Assembly (NCBI GenBank): GCA_030425285.1
Contig: JAUIAY010000001.1
Coordinates: 482,963 to 546,962, forward strand
DNA from: Bacteroidia bacterium
Lineage (GTDB): Bacteria; Bacteroidota; Bacteroidia; Flavobacteriales; Flavobacteriaceae
Direction: 5' to 3'
DNA length: 64,000 nucleotides
Part shown: piece by piece, positions 17,793 to 25,621 of the stretch
Numbering within the stretch: the stretch's first letter is position 1
Layout of the letters: every line of letters starts with the position of its first letter
Position numbers and translations under genes: made by a program
Notes under the pieces: generated by a model
The model's database searches: none
Seen by the model: the letters and a program-made list of their open reading frames with translations, nothing else
What the model was told of the DNA's origin: nothing

Positions 17793-18533
17793 CTAAATAG
17801 CTTTTGAAATCTGATTTTGAAACACAAAAAACGCCCGTTTGGATGCTTTTTCTTCGGCTTTCTTTTTGGAAGTAGCTCGTGCTTTTGAAACTATTTTATC
17901 GTTTATGGAAAGCTTGACCGAAAAATGCCTGATATCGTCATTTCCAGTATCTTCATAAACGTTGTAATCAAAGGTTTTCTTTTCCTTTTGACACCACTCT
18001 ATAAGCAAGCTTTTATAACTGATGACCTTGCCTTCCAGTTTTTCTATATCTACATAAGGGATTATAACCTTCTTGTAGATGAACTTTTCACAATATTTAT
18101 AGCCTCTATCTAAAAATATCGCGCCAATGAGTGCTTCAAATAAGTTGCCATAAATATTATCGCCAAACTGACCTTTGGGAATTTTGCTTTCAACCAAATC
18201 CACAAGGTTCAGATCCTTTCCCAATTCATTTAAATGCTCGCGGCTCACTATTTTAGAGCGCATTTTGGTTAGATAGCCTTCATCGCCACTAGGCACTTCG
18301 GTATAAAGGTGTGAAGCAATAACAGAACCCAACATGGCATCACCCAAAAACTCCAATCTTTCATAATTTATGGGATGACCATCCTTATCCTTGATATTCA
18401 TAGAGCGGTGTGTGAACGCCTTCTTGTAAATAGCAATGCTCTTGGGTTTGAATCCTAGGATTTTTTGAATGGACACAAAAAAATTCCCGTCGTTTTTAGA
18501 ACGGGAATTTAATATGTTACGAATGTGTTTCAT
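17793..18533 (-). CDS. rnc: ribonuclease III
   Basis: Double-stranded RNA endonuclease for rRNA and mRNA processing; 246 residues. The N-terminal catalytic domain has the signature YERLEFLGDAMLGSVIASHL (metal-binding Glu and Asp) and later YGNLFEALIGAIFLDRGY with the second acidic pair. A C-terminal dsRNA-binding domain ends in SKARATSKKKAEEKASKRAF. The stop-to-start gap from fabF is only 7 bp, consistent with one transcript acpP-fabF-rnc. A 121-bp gap follows before the next gene. Confidence 0.97.
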   Translation of the reverse strand: MKHIRNILNSRSKNDGNFFVSIQKILGFKPKSIAIYKKAFTHRSMNIKDKDGHPINYERLEFLGDAMLGSVIASHLYTEVPSGDEGYLTKMRSKIVSREHLNELGKDLNLVDLVESKIPKGQFGDNIYGNLFEALIGAIFLDRGYKYCEKFIYKKVIIPYVDIEKLEGKVISYKSLLIEWCQKEKKTFDYNVYEDTGNDDIRHFSVKLSINDKIVSKARATSKKKAEEKASKRAFFVFQNQISKAI

Positions 18534-18540
18534 TCGATGT

Positions 18541-19791
18541 TTAATCTATTTTCTTGAACAGTACGCAGGCATTATGTCCTCCAAAGCCAAACGTATTGCT
18601 CATGGCCACTTTAACGTCGCGTTTTTGTGCTTTATTTAATGTTAGGTTCAACTCTGGATCAATATTTTCATCAACTACTGTGTGATTTATTGTTGGCGGT
18701 ACAATACCATGCTCCATAGCTAAAATTGATGCAATGGATTCAATGGCTCCTGCAGCGCCCAATAAATGTCCTGTCATGGACTTGGTTGAATTGATATTGA
18801 TGTTCTTGGCATGGTCACCAAACACTTCAGAGATTGCTTTTAATTCGGCAACATCACCCAAAGGTGTAGATGTTCCGTGTGTGTTAATATGATCAACCTC
18901 TTCTGGGTTTATACCTGCATTTTCCAAACAGTTTTTCATAACAGCTATGACACCAATGCCATCTGGATGTGGTGCGGTCATATGATGTGCATCGGAAGAC
19001 AATCCGCCTCCAATAACTTCAGCATATATTTTTGCACCTCTTGCCTTGGCATGCTCATACTCCTCAAGAATGATTGCTCCTGCTCCTTCACCCAATACAA
19101 AACCATCTCTGGTTGCATCAAAAGGTCTTGAAGCTGTTTCAGGACTTTCATTTCTTGTAGACAGGGCATGCATAGCATTAAAACCACCCATTCCTGCAAT
19201 GGTTACTGCTGCTTCACTTCCTCCAGTTACTATAACATCACAATGCCCCAAACGAATATAGTTTAAAGCATCAATCATAGCATTGGCAGAGGATGCACAC
19301 GCAGATACTGTTGTGTAATTAGGCCCCATAAATCCATGTTTAATGGATATGTTTCCTGGTGCAATATCTGCAATCATTTTGGGGATAAAGAACGGATTAA
19401 ATCTTGGCGTACCATCGCCAGCTGCAAAGTTTAATACTTCGTCCTGGAATGTTTCCAAACCGCCAATACCTGCTCCCCAAATAACTCCAACTTTCAATTT
19501 GTCAACAGCCTCAAGATCTAGTTTCGCATCTGCAATAGCTTCATCGGAAGCTACCATGGCATACTGCGTAAACCGGTCCATCTTTCTGGCTTCTTTTCTA
19601 TCAAGAAAATCGGTAGCGTTAAAGTTTTTTAATTCGCAAGCGAATTTCGTCTTGAACTTTTCAGTATCAAAATAGGTTATAGGTGCAGCACCACTTTTCC
19701 CATTCAATAGGCCTTCCCAATATTCATCCTTGGTATTACCAATAGGAGTAAGTGCACCTAACCCAGTAACTACAACTCGCCTTAATTCCAT
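18541..19791 (-). CDS. fabF: beta-ketoacyl-ACP synthase II
   Basis: Condensing enzyme of type II fatty acid elongation, using malonyl-ACP; 416 residues. The catalytic triad is visible: Cys in TVSACASSANAM (about residue 165), His in NTHGTSTPLGD and His in KSMTGHLLGAAGAIE. The N-terminus RRVVVTGLGALTPIG is typical. It lies 12 bp after acpP, whose product carries its substrates. Confidence 0.98.
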   Translation of the reverse strand: MELRRVVVTGLGALTPIGNTKDEYWEGLLNGKSGAAPITYFDTEKFKTKFACELKNFNATDFLDRKEARKMDRFTQYAMVASDEAIADAKLDLEAVDKLKVGVIWGAGIGGLETFQDEVLNFAAGDGTPRFNPFFIPKMIADIAPGNISIKHGFMGPNYTTVSACASSANAMIDALNYIRLGHCDVIVTGGSEAAVTIAGMGGFNAMHALSTRNESPETASRPFDATRDGFVLGEGAGAIILEEYEHAKARGAKIYAEVIGGGLSSDAHHMTAPHPDGIGVIAVMKNCLENAGINPEEVDHINTHGTSTPLGDVAELKAISEVFGDHAKNININSTKSMTGHLLGAAGAIESIASILAMEHGIVPPTINHTVVDENIDPELNLTLNKAQKRDVKVAMSNTFGFGGHNACVLFKKID

Positions 19792-19803
19792 AAATTATGT
19801 GAA

Positions 19804-20037
19804 TTATTTTGCTTCTTCTATATATGAGATAGCTTGACCAACTGTTGCAATATTTTCAGCTTGATCGTCTGGAATTTGAATATCGAATTCTTTTTCGAAT
19901 TCCATAATTAATTCAACAGTGTCCAATGAATCTGCTCCTAAATCGTTAGTGAAGCTTGCTTCAGTTACAACTTCGTTTTCATCAACACCTAATTTGTCTA
20001 CGATAATCGCTTTTACTCTTGATGCAATGTCTGACAT
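19804..20037 (-). CDS. acpP: acyl carrier protein
   Basis: A 77-residue acidic carrier protein. The phosphopantetheine attachment Ser lies in [16 protein letters not shown] (DSL motif, about residue 37). It is the first gene of the minus-strand operon acpP-fabF-rnc-IPExxxVDY-pyk and is divergent from purN, with a 186-bp spacer that must hold both promoters; no convincing box was picked there. Confidence 0.98.
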   Translation of the reverse strand: MSDIASRVKAIIVDKLGVDENEVVTEASFTNDLGADSLDTVELIMEFEKEFDIQIPDDQAENIATVGQAISYIEEAK

Positions 20038-20223
20038 AATCTTTTAATTTTAAGTTTTAATTAGTGGGCAAAAATAAAAAACTTTATTTTTAAAAACACA
20101 CCTTTAGTTTAAAAATGTGCTTGTAATTTACTAAAATTAGATTGAAGTAAATGCTTTTTGCCTTCTAATTGTTAATTATTATTCTTTTTTTTGTGTGAAC
20201 AATCTAAACACTATTATCTGTAA

Positions 20224-20790
20224 ATGAAGCGAATTGTAATTTTTGCGTCCGGAAGCGGAACCAATGCTGAAAATTTGATTAAGTTTTTTCAAAACAGAGA
20301 ACAGGTGTCTGTTATTCAAGTGCTTACTAACAATCCTCATGCCAAAGTGTTAGATAGATGCAAAAAACTGAAAGTGAGCGCTTTATCATTCAATAGAGTA
20401 GCCTTTACAGAAACCGATGATGTACTGAACATTCTAAAAGCCTCAAAACCAGATTTAATTATTTTAGCAGGTTTTCTTTGGAAATTCCCGGAACACATAC
20501 TCCATGAATTTCCCAATAAAGTCATCAATATTCATCCAGCTCTTTTACCCAAATATGGTGGAAAAGGCATGTATGGCATGCATGTTCATGAAGCTGTTGT
20601 AGCGAACCATGAAACTGAAACGGGAATTACCATTCATTACGTGAACGAAAATTATGATGAAGGTGCTATTATTTTTCAGGCAACCTGTGAGGTCTCTTCA
20701 TCAGATTCGGCTGAAGATGTGGCAGCTAAAGTCCATGAATTGGAAATGGAGCATTTCCCAAAGGTAGTTGAGAAGTTGTTAAGCAATTAA
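20224..20790 (+). CDS. purN: phosphoribosylglycinamide formyltransferase
   Basis: Third step of purine synthesis: transfers a formyl group from 10-formyl-tetrahydrofolate to GAR; 188 residues. The phosphate-binding start IVIFASGSGTNAENLI, the catalytic VINIHPALLPKYGGKGMYG (Asn/His) and the Asp in YDEGAIIFQ are all seen. Divergent from acpP. It is followed within 37 bp by the RNase H gene, with a palindromic unit in the gap. Confidence 0.96.
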   Translation: MKRIVIFASGSGTNAENLIKFFQNREQVSVIQVLTNNPHAKVLDRCKKLKVSALSFNRVAFTETDDVLNILKASKPDLIILAGFLWKFPEHILHEFPNKVINIHPALLPKYGGKGMYGMHVHEAVVANHETETGITIHYVNENYDEGAIIFQATCEVSSSDSAEDVAAKVHELEMEHFPKVVEKLLSN

Positions 20791-20792
20791 CT

Positions 20793-20817
20793 GTCTTGCT
20801 GAATTTGATTCAGCATC
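20793..20817. repeat. TGTC-headed palindromic unit
   Basis: The spacer between purN and the RNase H gene is filled by TGTC followed by the hairpin TGCTGAAT-TTG-ATTCAGCA and TC. Over 25 bases it matches the unit at 39334 except for a few positions, mainly in the loop and one arm pair. No T-run follows, so it is a repeat and not a plain terminator. Confidence 0.75.
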
Positions 20818-20827
20818 TTTACACAAT

Positions 20828-21469
20828 ATGTCAAAAAAAAAGAAAAAATATTATACCGTTTGGAAAGGGCATCACACTGGCGTTTTTGAATCTTGGGACG
20901 ACTGTAAGGCTCAAGTAAAAGACTTTGAAGGTGCTCAATATAAATCGTTCGCAACCTTTGAAGCGGCAAAAAAAGCCTATAAAGGCAAATATAAAGACTA
21001 CATAGGAAAAGCAAAAAAGTTTGTCAGCGAACTCACTGATGAACAACTTAAGAAAATAGGCCAGCCCAATTACAACTCTATTGCGGTTGATGCAGCCGCA
21101 AGCGGCAATCCAGGCAAAATGGAATACCAAGGGGTCGATACCAAAACTAAAAAACGCCTGTTCCATCAAGGCCCATTTGAAGAAGGAACCAATAACATTG
21201 GTGAGTTTTTAGCCATTGTTCATGCTTTGGCATTCCTTAAAAAGCAAAACAGCAACCGCATAATCTACACCGATTCTAAAACAGCCATCAGTTGGGTAAA
21301 AAGGAAAATAGCTAATACTAAATTAGAACGGACAGATAAAAACAAACCGCTATTTGAACTGGTAGACCGTGCTGTCACTTGGTTAAAAACCAATAATCAC
21401 ACAACAACCATTGTAAAATGGGAAACCAAAGCTTGGGGAGAAATCCCTGCAGATTTTGGGAGGAAATAA
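20828..21469 (+). CDS. ribonuclease H with N-terminal viroplasmin domain
   Basis: A 213-residue protein of two parts. Residues 5-50 match the viroplasmin/RNase HI N-terminal hybrid-binding domain (YYTVWKGHHTGVFESWDDCK and YKSFATFEAAKKAY), as in eukaryotic RNase H1. Residues 75-213 are an RNase HI fold with catalytic acids in AVDAAASGNPG, the Glu of NNIGEFLAIVHAL, YTDSKTA and the final PADFGRK. It removes RNA from RNA-DNA hybrids. This Bacteroidota form differs from the short proteobacterial rnhA product, so no symbol is given. It lies alone between purN and the sugar kinase. Confidence 0.92.
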   Translation: MSKKKKKYYTVWKGHHTGVFESWDDCKAQVKDFEGAQYKSFATFEAAKKAYKGKYKDYIGKAKKFVSELTDEQLKKIGQPNYNSIAVDAAASGNPGKMEYQGVDTKTKKRLFHQGPFEEGTNNIGEFLAIVHALAFLKKQNSNRIIYTDSKTAISWVKRKIANTKLERTDKNKPLFELVDRAVTWLKTNNHTTTIVKWETKAWGEIPADFGRK

Positions 21470-21495
21470 ATTCGGATATTAGTATTCAAAAACCG

Positions 21496-21503
21496 TATAT
21501 TTG
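21496..21503 (+). promoter_or_regulatory. -7 promoter element (TAnnTTTG)
   Basis: TATATTTG exactly fits the Bacteroidota -7 consensus and lies 22 bp before the PfkB-family start, a good distance for a short leader. No clear -33 TTG element is visible at the expected distance. Confidence 0.55.
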
Positions 21504-21525
21504 CAGCAAAATTTGAAACCCTTTT

Positions 21526-22452
21526 ATGAGTCAGTTAGTTATTGTAGGAACCGTTGCCTTTGATGCCATTGAAACGCCTTTTGGAAAAACCGATAAAATT
21601 CTTGGTGGTGCCGCAACATTTATAGGTCTTGCAGCAGCTCAATTTCATGTAGATGCAGCAGCAGTTTCTGTAGTTGGAGGTGATTTTCCTCAAGAATATT
21701 TAGATTTATTATCAGACAGAGGAATTGATATTACTGGGGTAGAAGTCGTTAAGGAGGGAAAAACTTTTTTCTGGAGTGGCAAGTATCATAATGACATGAA
21801 TACACGTGACACTCTGGTAACTGAGCTTAACGTTCTGGCTGATTTTAATCCAAAAGTTCCAGAAGACTATAAAAATGCAGAAGTCGTTATGTTAGGAAAT
21901 TTACATCCTAACGTCCAAATGAGTGTCCTAGACCAAATGAATATTAAGCCAAAAATGGTTATTTTGGATACCATGAATTTTTGGATGGACTGCGCTTTAG
22001 ATGAATTACTTAATGTTATTAAAAAAGTTGACGTCATCACTATCAATGATGAAGAAGCCAGGCAGTTAACTGGTGAATATTCTTTAGTTGTAGCAGCACG
22101 TAAGATTCATGAGATGGGACCACAATATGTTGTGATTAAAAAAGGTGAGCATGGTGCCTTATTGTTCCATGATGATAATGTATTTTATGCCCCAGCTTTA
22201 CCATTAGAAGAAGTTTTTGATCCAACAGGAGCTGGTGATACATTTGCTGGAGGATTTGCAGGTTATTTAGCCAAAACAGGTGATTTAAGCTTTGAAAACA
22301 TGAAGAATGCCGTTATTTATGGATCTACCCTCGCTTCTTTCTGTGTGGAGAAATTTGGAACTGAACGTATGATTGATTTGAACAATCATGAGGTTCACAA
22401 ACGCTTGCAACAGTTTAAGCAACTGACACAATTTGAAATTGAATTAACATAA
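21526..22452 (+). CDS. PfkB family carbohydrate kinase
   Basis: A 308-residue ribokinase-fold sugar or nucleoside kinase. The C-terminal PfkB signature DPTGAGDTFAGGFAGYL holds the catalytic Asp and anion hole; the N-terminal half contains GGAATFIGLAAAQFH and VVGGDFP. The substrate cannot be read from sequence; its steady place before purF in flavobacteria would fit ribose or nucleoside salvage, but that is inference. A strong terminator follows, so purF has its own promoter or depends on readthrough. Confidence 0.9.
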   Translation: MSQLVIVGTVAFDAIETPFGKTDKILGGAATFIGLAAAQFHVDAAAVSVVGGDFPQEYLDLLSDRGIDITGVEVVKEGKTFFWSGKYHNDMNTRDTLVTELNVLADFNPKVPEDYKNAEVVMLGNLHPNVQMSVLDQMNIKPKMVILDTMNFWMDCALDELLNVIKKVDVITINDEEARQLTGEYSLVVAARKIHEMGPQYVVIKKGEHGALLFHDDNVFYAPALPLEEVFDPTGAGDTFAGGFAGYLAKTGDLSFENMKNAVIYGSTLASFCVEKFGTERMIDLNNHEVHKRLQQFKQLTQFEIELT

Positions 22453-22455
22453 ACG

Positions 22456-22485
22456 AACGCGCTCTAAAATTGAGCGCGTTTTTTA
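22456..22485 (+). terminator. intrinsic terminator after PfkB-family gene
   Basis: A perfect 9-bp stem AACGCGCTC/GAGCGCGTT with a 7-base loop runs directly into a T tract. Confidence 0.9.
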
Positions 22486-22535
22486 ATTAAAATAGCACTT
22501 CAATATGCGGGCATATTGAAAAAATAAAATACAAA

Positions 22536-24434
22536 ATGAGTGACGCTTTAAAACACGAATGTGGTATTGCACAAATCAGACTTCTAAAACCTTTAGAGTA
22601 CTACAAGGAAAAATATGGTAGTGCTTTTTACGGAGTTAATAAAATGTATTTAATGATGGAGAAACAGCACAATCGCGGTCAGGATGGTGCGGGTTTTGCC
22701 AGTATTAAATTAGACACCAATCCTGGTGAGCGCTACATCAGTCGTGTTCGTTCTATTGCCCAACAGCCTATACAAGATATTTTTGCTCAAATTAACGATC
22801 GAATCAACAAGGAGTTTACAGAAAACCCTGAATATGTTGATGATGTTGCCCTTCAAAAAAAGCACATTCCCTATATAGGCGAAGTGTTGCTTGGCCATGT
22901 TCGCTATGGTACTTTTGGAAAAAACAGTGTTGAGAGCGTACACCCTTTTTTAAGACAAAACAATTGGATGCACAGAAACCTGATTGTCGCAGGGAACTTT
23001 AATATGACCAATGTTAATCAGTTGTTTGATGGTTTGGTTAATTTGGGACAACATCCAAAGGAAAAAGCCGACACGATTACCATTATGGAAAAAATCGGCC
23101 ATTTTCTGGATGATGCTGTTTTAAAGCTTTATAAAAAATTAAAGAAAGAGGGTTACAGCAAGAGTGAATGTTCTCCTTTAATTGCAGAGCGTCTAAACAT
23201 TGCTAAAATCCTAAAAAAATCCTCCAAAAACTGGGATGGTGGTTATGCTATGGCTGGCTTGTTGGGACATGGCGATTCGTTTGTATTGCGAGATCCAGCT
23301 GGAATTAGGCCTGCCTATTATTACAAAGATGATGAAGTAGTGGTTGTAGCTTCAGAAAGACCTGTTATTCAAACAGTATTTAATGTCGCCTTTGATGACG
23401 TCAAGGAATTGGAGCCTGGCCATGCGATTATCACTAAAAAAACAGGCGAAGTATCCATCAAAAAAATTATTGAGCCACTTGAAAGAAAGGCTTGTTCATT
23501 TGAGCGTATTTATTTTTCACGCGGAAGTGATGCCGAAATTTATCAAGAGCGCAAAAAGTTAGGAAAGTTGCTTATGCCAAAAGTCTTGGAATCCATAGAA
23601 AACGACACCAAAAACACGGTGTTTTCCTATATTCCAAATACTGCTGAAACATCATTCTTTGGTATGATAGAAACTGTTGAAGAACATCTCAACCAGAAAA
23701 AAACCCAGGCTATTTTGGATGGTAAGGGTGGATTATCCGCAGAAACTGTTACTGATATTTTAGCTGAAAGACCGCGTATTGAAAAAATAGCTATTAAGGA
23801 CGTAAAGTTAAGAACATTTATAACCGAAGATAGTAGTCGTGATGATTTGGTTGCCCATGTCTATGATGTTACCTATGGTGTTATTAAACCAACGGACAAT
23901 TTGGTAATCATTGATGATAGTATTGTAAGAGGGACTACTCTCAAAAAGAGTATCATCAAAATGATGGACAGACTGCACCCTAAAAAAATAGTTGTCGTCT
24001 CATCGGCACCTCAAATTCGTTATCCGGACTGTTACGGTATTGATATGGCCAGACTAGAAGATTTAATTGCTTTTAGGGCTATGCTAGAACTATTGGAAGA
24101 AAACAACAAATATCAGATGGTTCAAGAAGTTTATGAGAAGTGCAAGGCGCAAGTTGATTTGGAGGATAAGGACGTACGTAATTTTGTTAAGGATCTCTAC
24201 GCGCAATTTACCGATGATGAGATTTCAGATAAAATAGCACAACTAATATCTGACGAATCTGTTAATGCTGAAGTAGAGGCCATTTTCCAATCGGTTGAAA
24301 ATTTACATGAAGCTTGCCCTAAAAATTTAGGTGATTGGTATTTTACGGGTGATTATCCAACGGTTGGTGGAAACCGAGTTGTGAACAGAGCCTTTATAAA
24401 CTTTTTTGAAGGCAACAAGGAAAGAGCCTATTAA
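22536..24434 (+). CDS. purF: amidophosphoribosyltransferase, Bacteroidota long type
   Basis: First committed step of purine synthesis: glutamine plus PRPP to phosphoribosylamine. It is 632 residues, longer than E. coli PurF (about 505) but normal for the Bacteroidota form. The N-terminal glutaminase has its nucleophile at Cys9 (KHECGIAQIRLL) and MEKQHNRGQDGAGFAS; it would need N-terminal processing to free the Cys. The phosphoribosyltransferase part has the PRPP loop VIIDDSIVRGTTLKKS and SSAPQIRYPDCYGIDM. Some related proteins may be paralogues of PurF, so the symbol is slightly uncertain. Confidence 0.9.
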   Translation: MSDALKHECGIAQIRLLKPLEYYKEKYGSAFYGVNKMYLMMEKQHNRGQDGAGFASIKLDTNPGERYISRVRSIAQQPIQDIFAQINDRINKEFTENPEYVDDVALQKKHIPYIGEVLLGHVRYGTFGKNSVESVHPFLRQNNWMHRNLIVAGNFNMTNVNQLFDGLVNLGQHPKEKADTITIMEKIGHFLDDAVLKLYKKLKKEGYSKSECSPLIAERLNIAKILKKSSKNWDGGYAMAGLLGHGDSFVLRDPAGIRPAYYYKDDEVVVVASERPVIQTVFNVAFDDVKELEPGHAIITKKTGEVSIKKIIEPLERKACSFERIYFSRGSDAEIYQERKKLGKLLMPKVLESIENDTKNTVFSYIPNTAETSFFGMIETVEEHLNQKKTQAILDGKGGLSAETVTDILAERPRIEKIAIKDVKLRTFITEDSSRDDLVAHVYDVTYGVIKPTDNLVIIDDSIVRGTTLKKSIIKMMDRLHPKKIVVVSSAPQIRYPDCYGIDMARLEDLIAFRAMLELLEENNKYQMVQEVYEKCKAQVDLEDKDVRNFVKDLYAQFTDDEISDKIAQLISDESVNAEVEAIFQSVENLHEACPKNLGDWYFTGDYPTVGGNRVVNRAFINFFEGNKERAY

Positions 24435-24542
24435 AACATTGTAAATCTGCACTTTATCTGAAAAAATATGCGCTTTGCCTAAAAAAAATGCATTTCATCT
24501 ATTTTTTAGCAATTTCTAATTAAATAAAAATTACATTAGTAC

Positions 24543-24620
24543 CACCATAACATAAGTAGGTTAAGTTCATGGTAGATTTGGGGCAAAAAAAGGTGAACTT
24601 TCGTTCGCCTTTTTTTATTT
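24543..24620 (+). ncRNA. putative small RNA, copy 1
   Basis: About 75 nt. A 5' hairpin pairs CCATAAC (24545-24551) with GTT-C-ATGG (24565-24572, one bulged C). An unpaired stretch AGATTTGGGGC and an A-run follow, then an intrinsic terminator AGGTGAAC-TTTC-GTTCGCCT with a T tract. The -7-like box TACATTAG at 24532 (one mismatch to TAnnTTTG) is correctly placed for a start near 24543. It matches copy 2 almost base for base over the first 48 nt. Family unknown to me. Confidence 0.7.
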
Positions 24621-24731
24621 TCTTTTAGTTCAAATCAACTTTTTAGTCAATTAAAAATCTCATTTAGATTGTTTTAGCCTAATTTATAAGTCGTTTGTCT
24701 AATAATTTTTAAGGTTAACAATAAGCAATGT

Positions 24732-24739
24732 TATATTTG
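24732..24739 (+). promoter_or_regulatory. -7 promoter element of RNA copy 2
   Basis: TATATTTG is a perfect TAnnTTTG box placed 4 bp before the conserved block of copy 2. The corresponding box of copy 1 lies at exactly the same relative place, though the DNA around the two boxes is otherwise different. Confidence 0.65.
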
Positions 24740-24742
24740 TCT

Positions 24743-24816
24743 CACCATAACATAAGTAGGTTAAGTTTATGGTAGATTTGGGGCAAAAAAGGTGAACATC
24801 TGTTCACCTTTTTTCA
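24743..24816 (+). ncRNA. putative small RNA, copy 2
   Basis: Second unit. It is identical to copy 1 over the first 48 nt except for the bulged base (C in copy 1, T here). The terminator stem AGGTGAAC/GTTCACCT is perfect, whereas copy 1 has a U-G pair at one step; the loops differ (ATCT against TTTC). Paired positions are kept while loop and bulge vary, which supports a structured RNA. There is no open reading frame of note. Confidence 0.72.
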
Positions 24817-24833
24817 TTTAAAAATATTCATAA

Positions 24834-24865
24834 AAAAAGCGAACTCGAATAAGTCCGCTTTTTTA
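24834..24865 (-). terminator. terminator after sodA, possibly bidirectional
   Basis: A stem of GCGAACT with AGTCCGC (one mismatch) is flanked by A-runs on the left and T-runs on the right, so it can act on both strands. It lies 25 bp past the sodA stop and 18 bp past the second small RNA. Confidence 0.7.
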
Positions 24866-24889
24866 TTTATTGATTAAGAAATATAATTA

Positions 24890-25498
24890 TTATTTTGATT
24901 CGGCATAACGTCTTTCAACTTCATTCCAGTTAATCACCTTAAAGAACGCATCAATATAATCTGGTCTTCTGTTTTGATAGTTTAAATAATAGGCATGCTC
25001 CCAAACATCCAATCCTAAAATAGGCGTACCACCACATCCTACTCCTGGCATTAATGGGTTATCCTGATTAGGTGTTGAGCACACTTCTACTTTTCCGCCT
25101 TTGTGAACACACAACCATGCCCAACCAGATCCAAATTGTGTAGCAGCAGCTTTACTGAAAGCATCTACAAAAGCTTCTTTAGAACCAAATTCTGCCTCGA
25201 TAGCATCCTTTAATTCTCCTGACAAATAACCTCTGTCTTCAGGGTTCATTACTTCCCAAAATAAGGAGTGGTTGTAAAATCCACCACCATTATTTCTAAC
25301 TCCCATGTTATTCTTATCTAAATTAATTAAGATGTTTTCAATAGTCTTACCTTCTAAATCTGTTCCTTCAATAGCAGCATTTAATTTAGAAGTATAACCT
25401 GCATGATGCTTTGAGTGGTGTATTTCCATTGTACGTGCATCTATATGAGGCTCAAGAGCATCATAAGCATATTTTAATTTCGGTAATTCGAAAGCCAT
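24890..25498 (-). CDS. sodA: superoxide dismutase, Fe/Mn type
   Basis: Converts superoxide to oxygen and hydrogen peroxide; 202 residues, no signal peptide, so cytoplasmic. Metal ligands are visible as the His in [11 protein letters not shown], the His in [10 protein letters not shown], and Asp and His in [16 protein letters not shown]. Fe versus Mn preference cannot be decided by eye. Single gene, divergent from the AddA-like gene, with its own terminator. Confidence 0.97.
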   Translation of the reverse strand: MAFELPKLKYAYDALEPHIDARTMEIHHSKHHAGYTSKLNAAIEGTDLEGKTIENILINLDKNNMGVRNNGGGFYNHSLFWEVMNPEDRGYLSGELKDAIEAEFGSKEAFVDAFSKAAATQFGSGWAWLCVHKGGKVEVCSTPNQDNPLMPGVGCGGTPILGLDVWEHAYYLNYQNRRPDYIDAFFKVINWNEVERRYAESK

Positions 25499-25621
25499 AA
25501 TATTTTTGTTTTTAATTGTTTAACTTAATTTCTTCAAATTTACGCATTATAACACGCAATAAAAAATAATAAATACCTATGAAATCATTGATAGTTTTTA
25601 TCTTGTGTTAAAATTAACTTG

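Larger units (their letters stand above)
24435..24889. other. gene-free region with twin RNA units
   Basis: The only stretch over 300 bp without a protein gene, between convergent purF and sodA. Bases 24435-24530 are A+T-rich with nothing recognised and no clear purF terminator. Two copies of a transcript-like unit follow, exactly 200 bp apart, then the sodA terminator. The 115-bp segment between the copies shows no repeat or gene. Confidence 0.8.

Noticed and set aside
24541-24816. The 200-bp-spaced direct repeats as transposon ends or attachment sites
   Set aside because: No integrase, transposase or terminal inverted repeat is present, and each copy ends in an intrinsic terminator, which fits RNA genes better.
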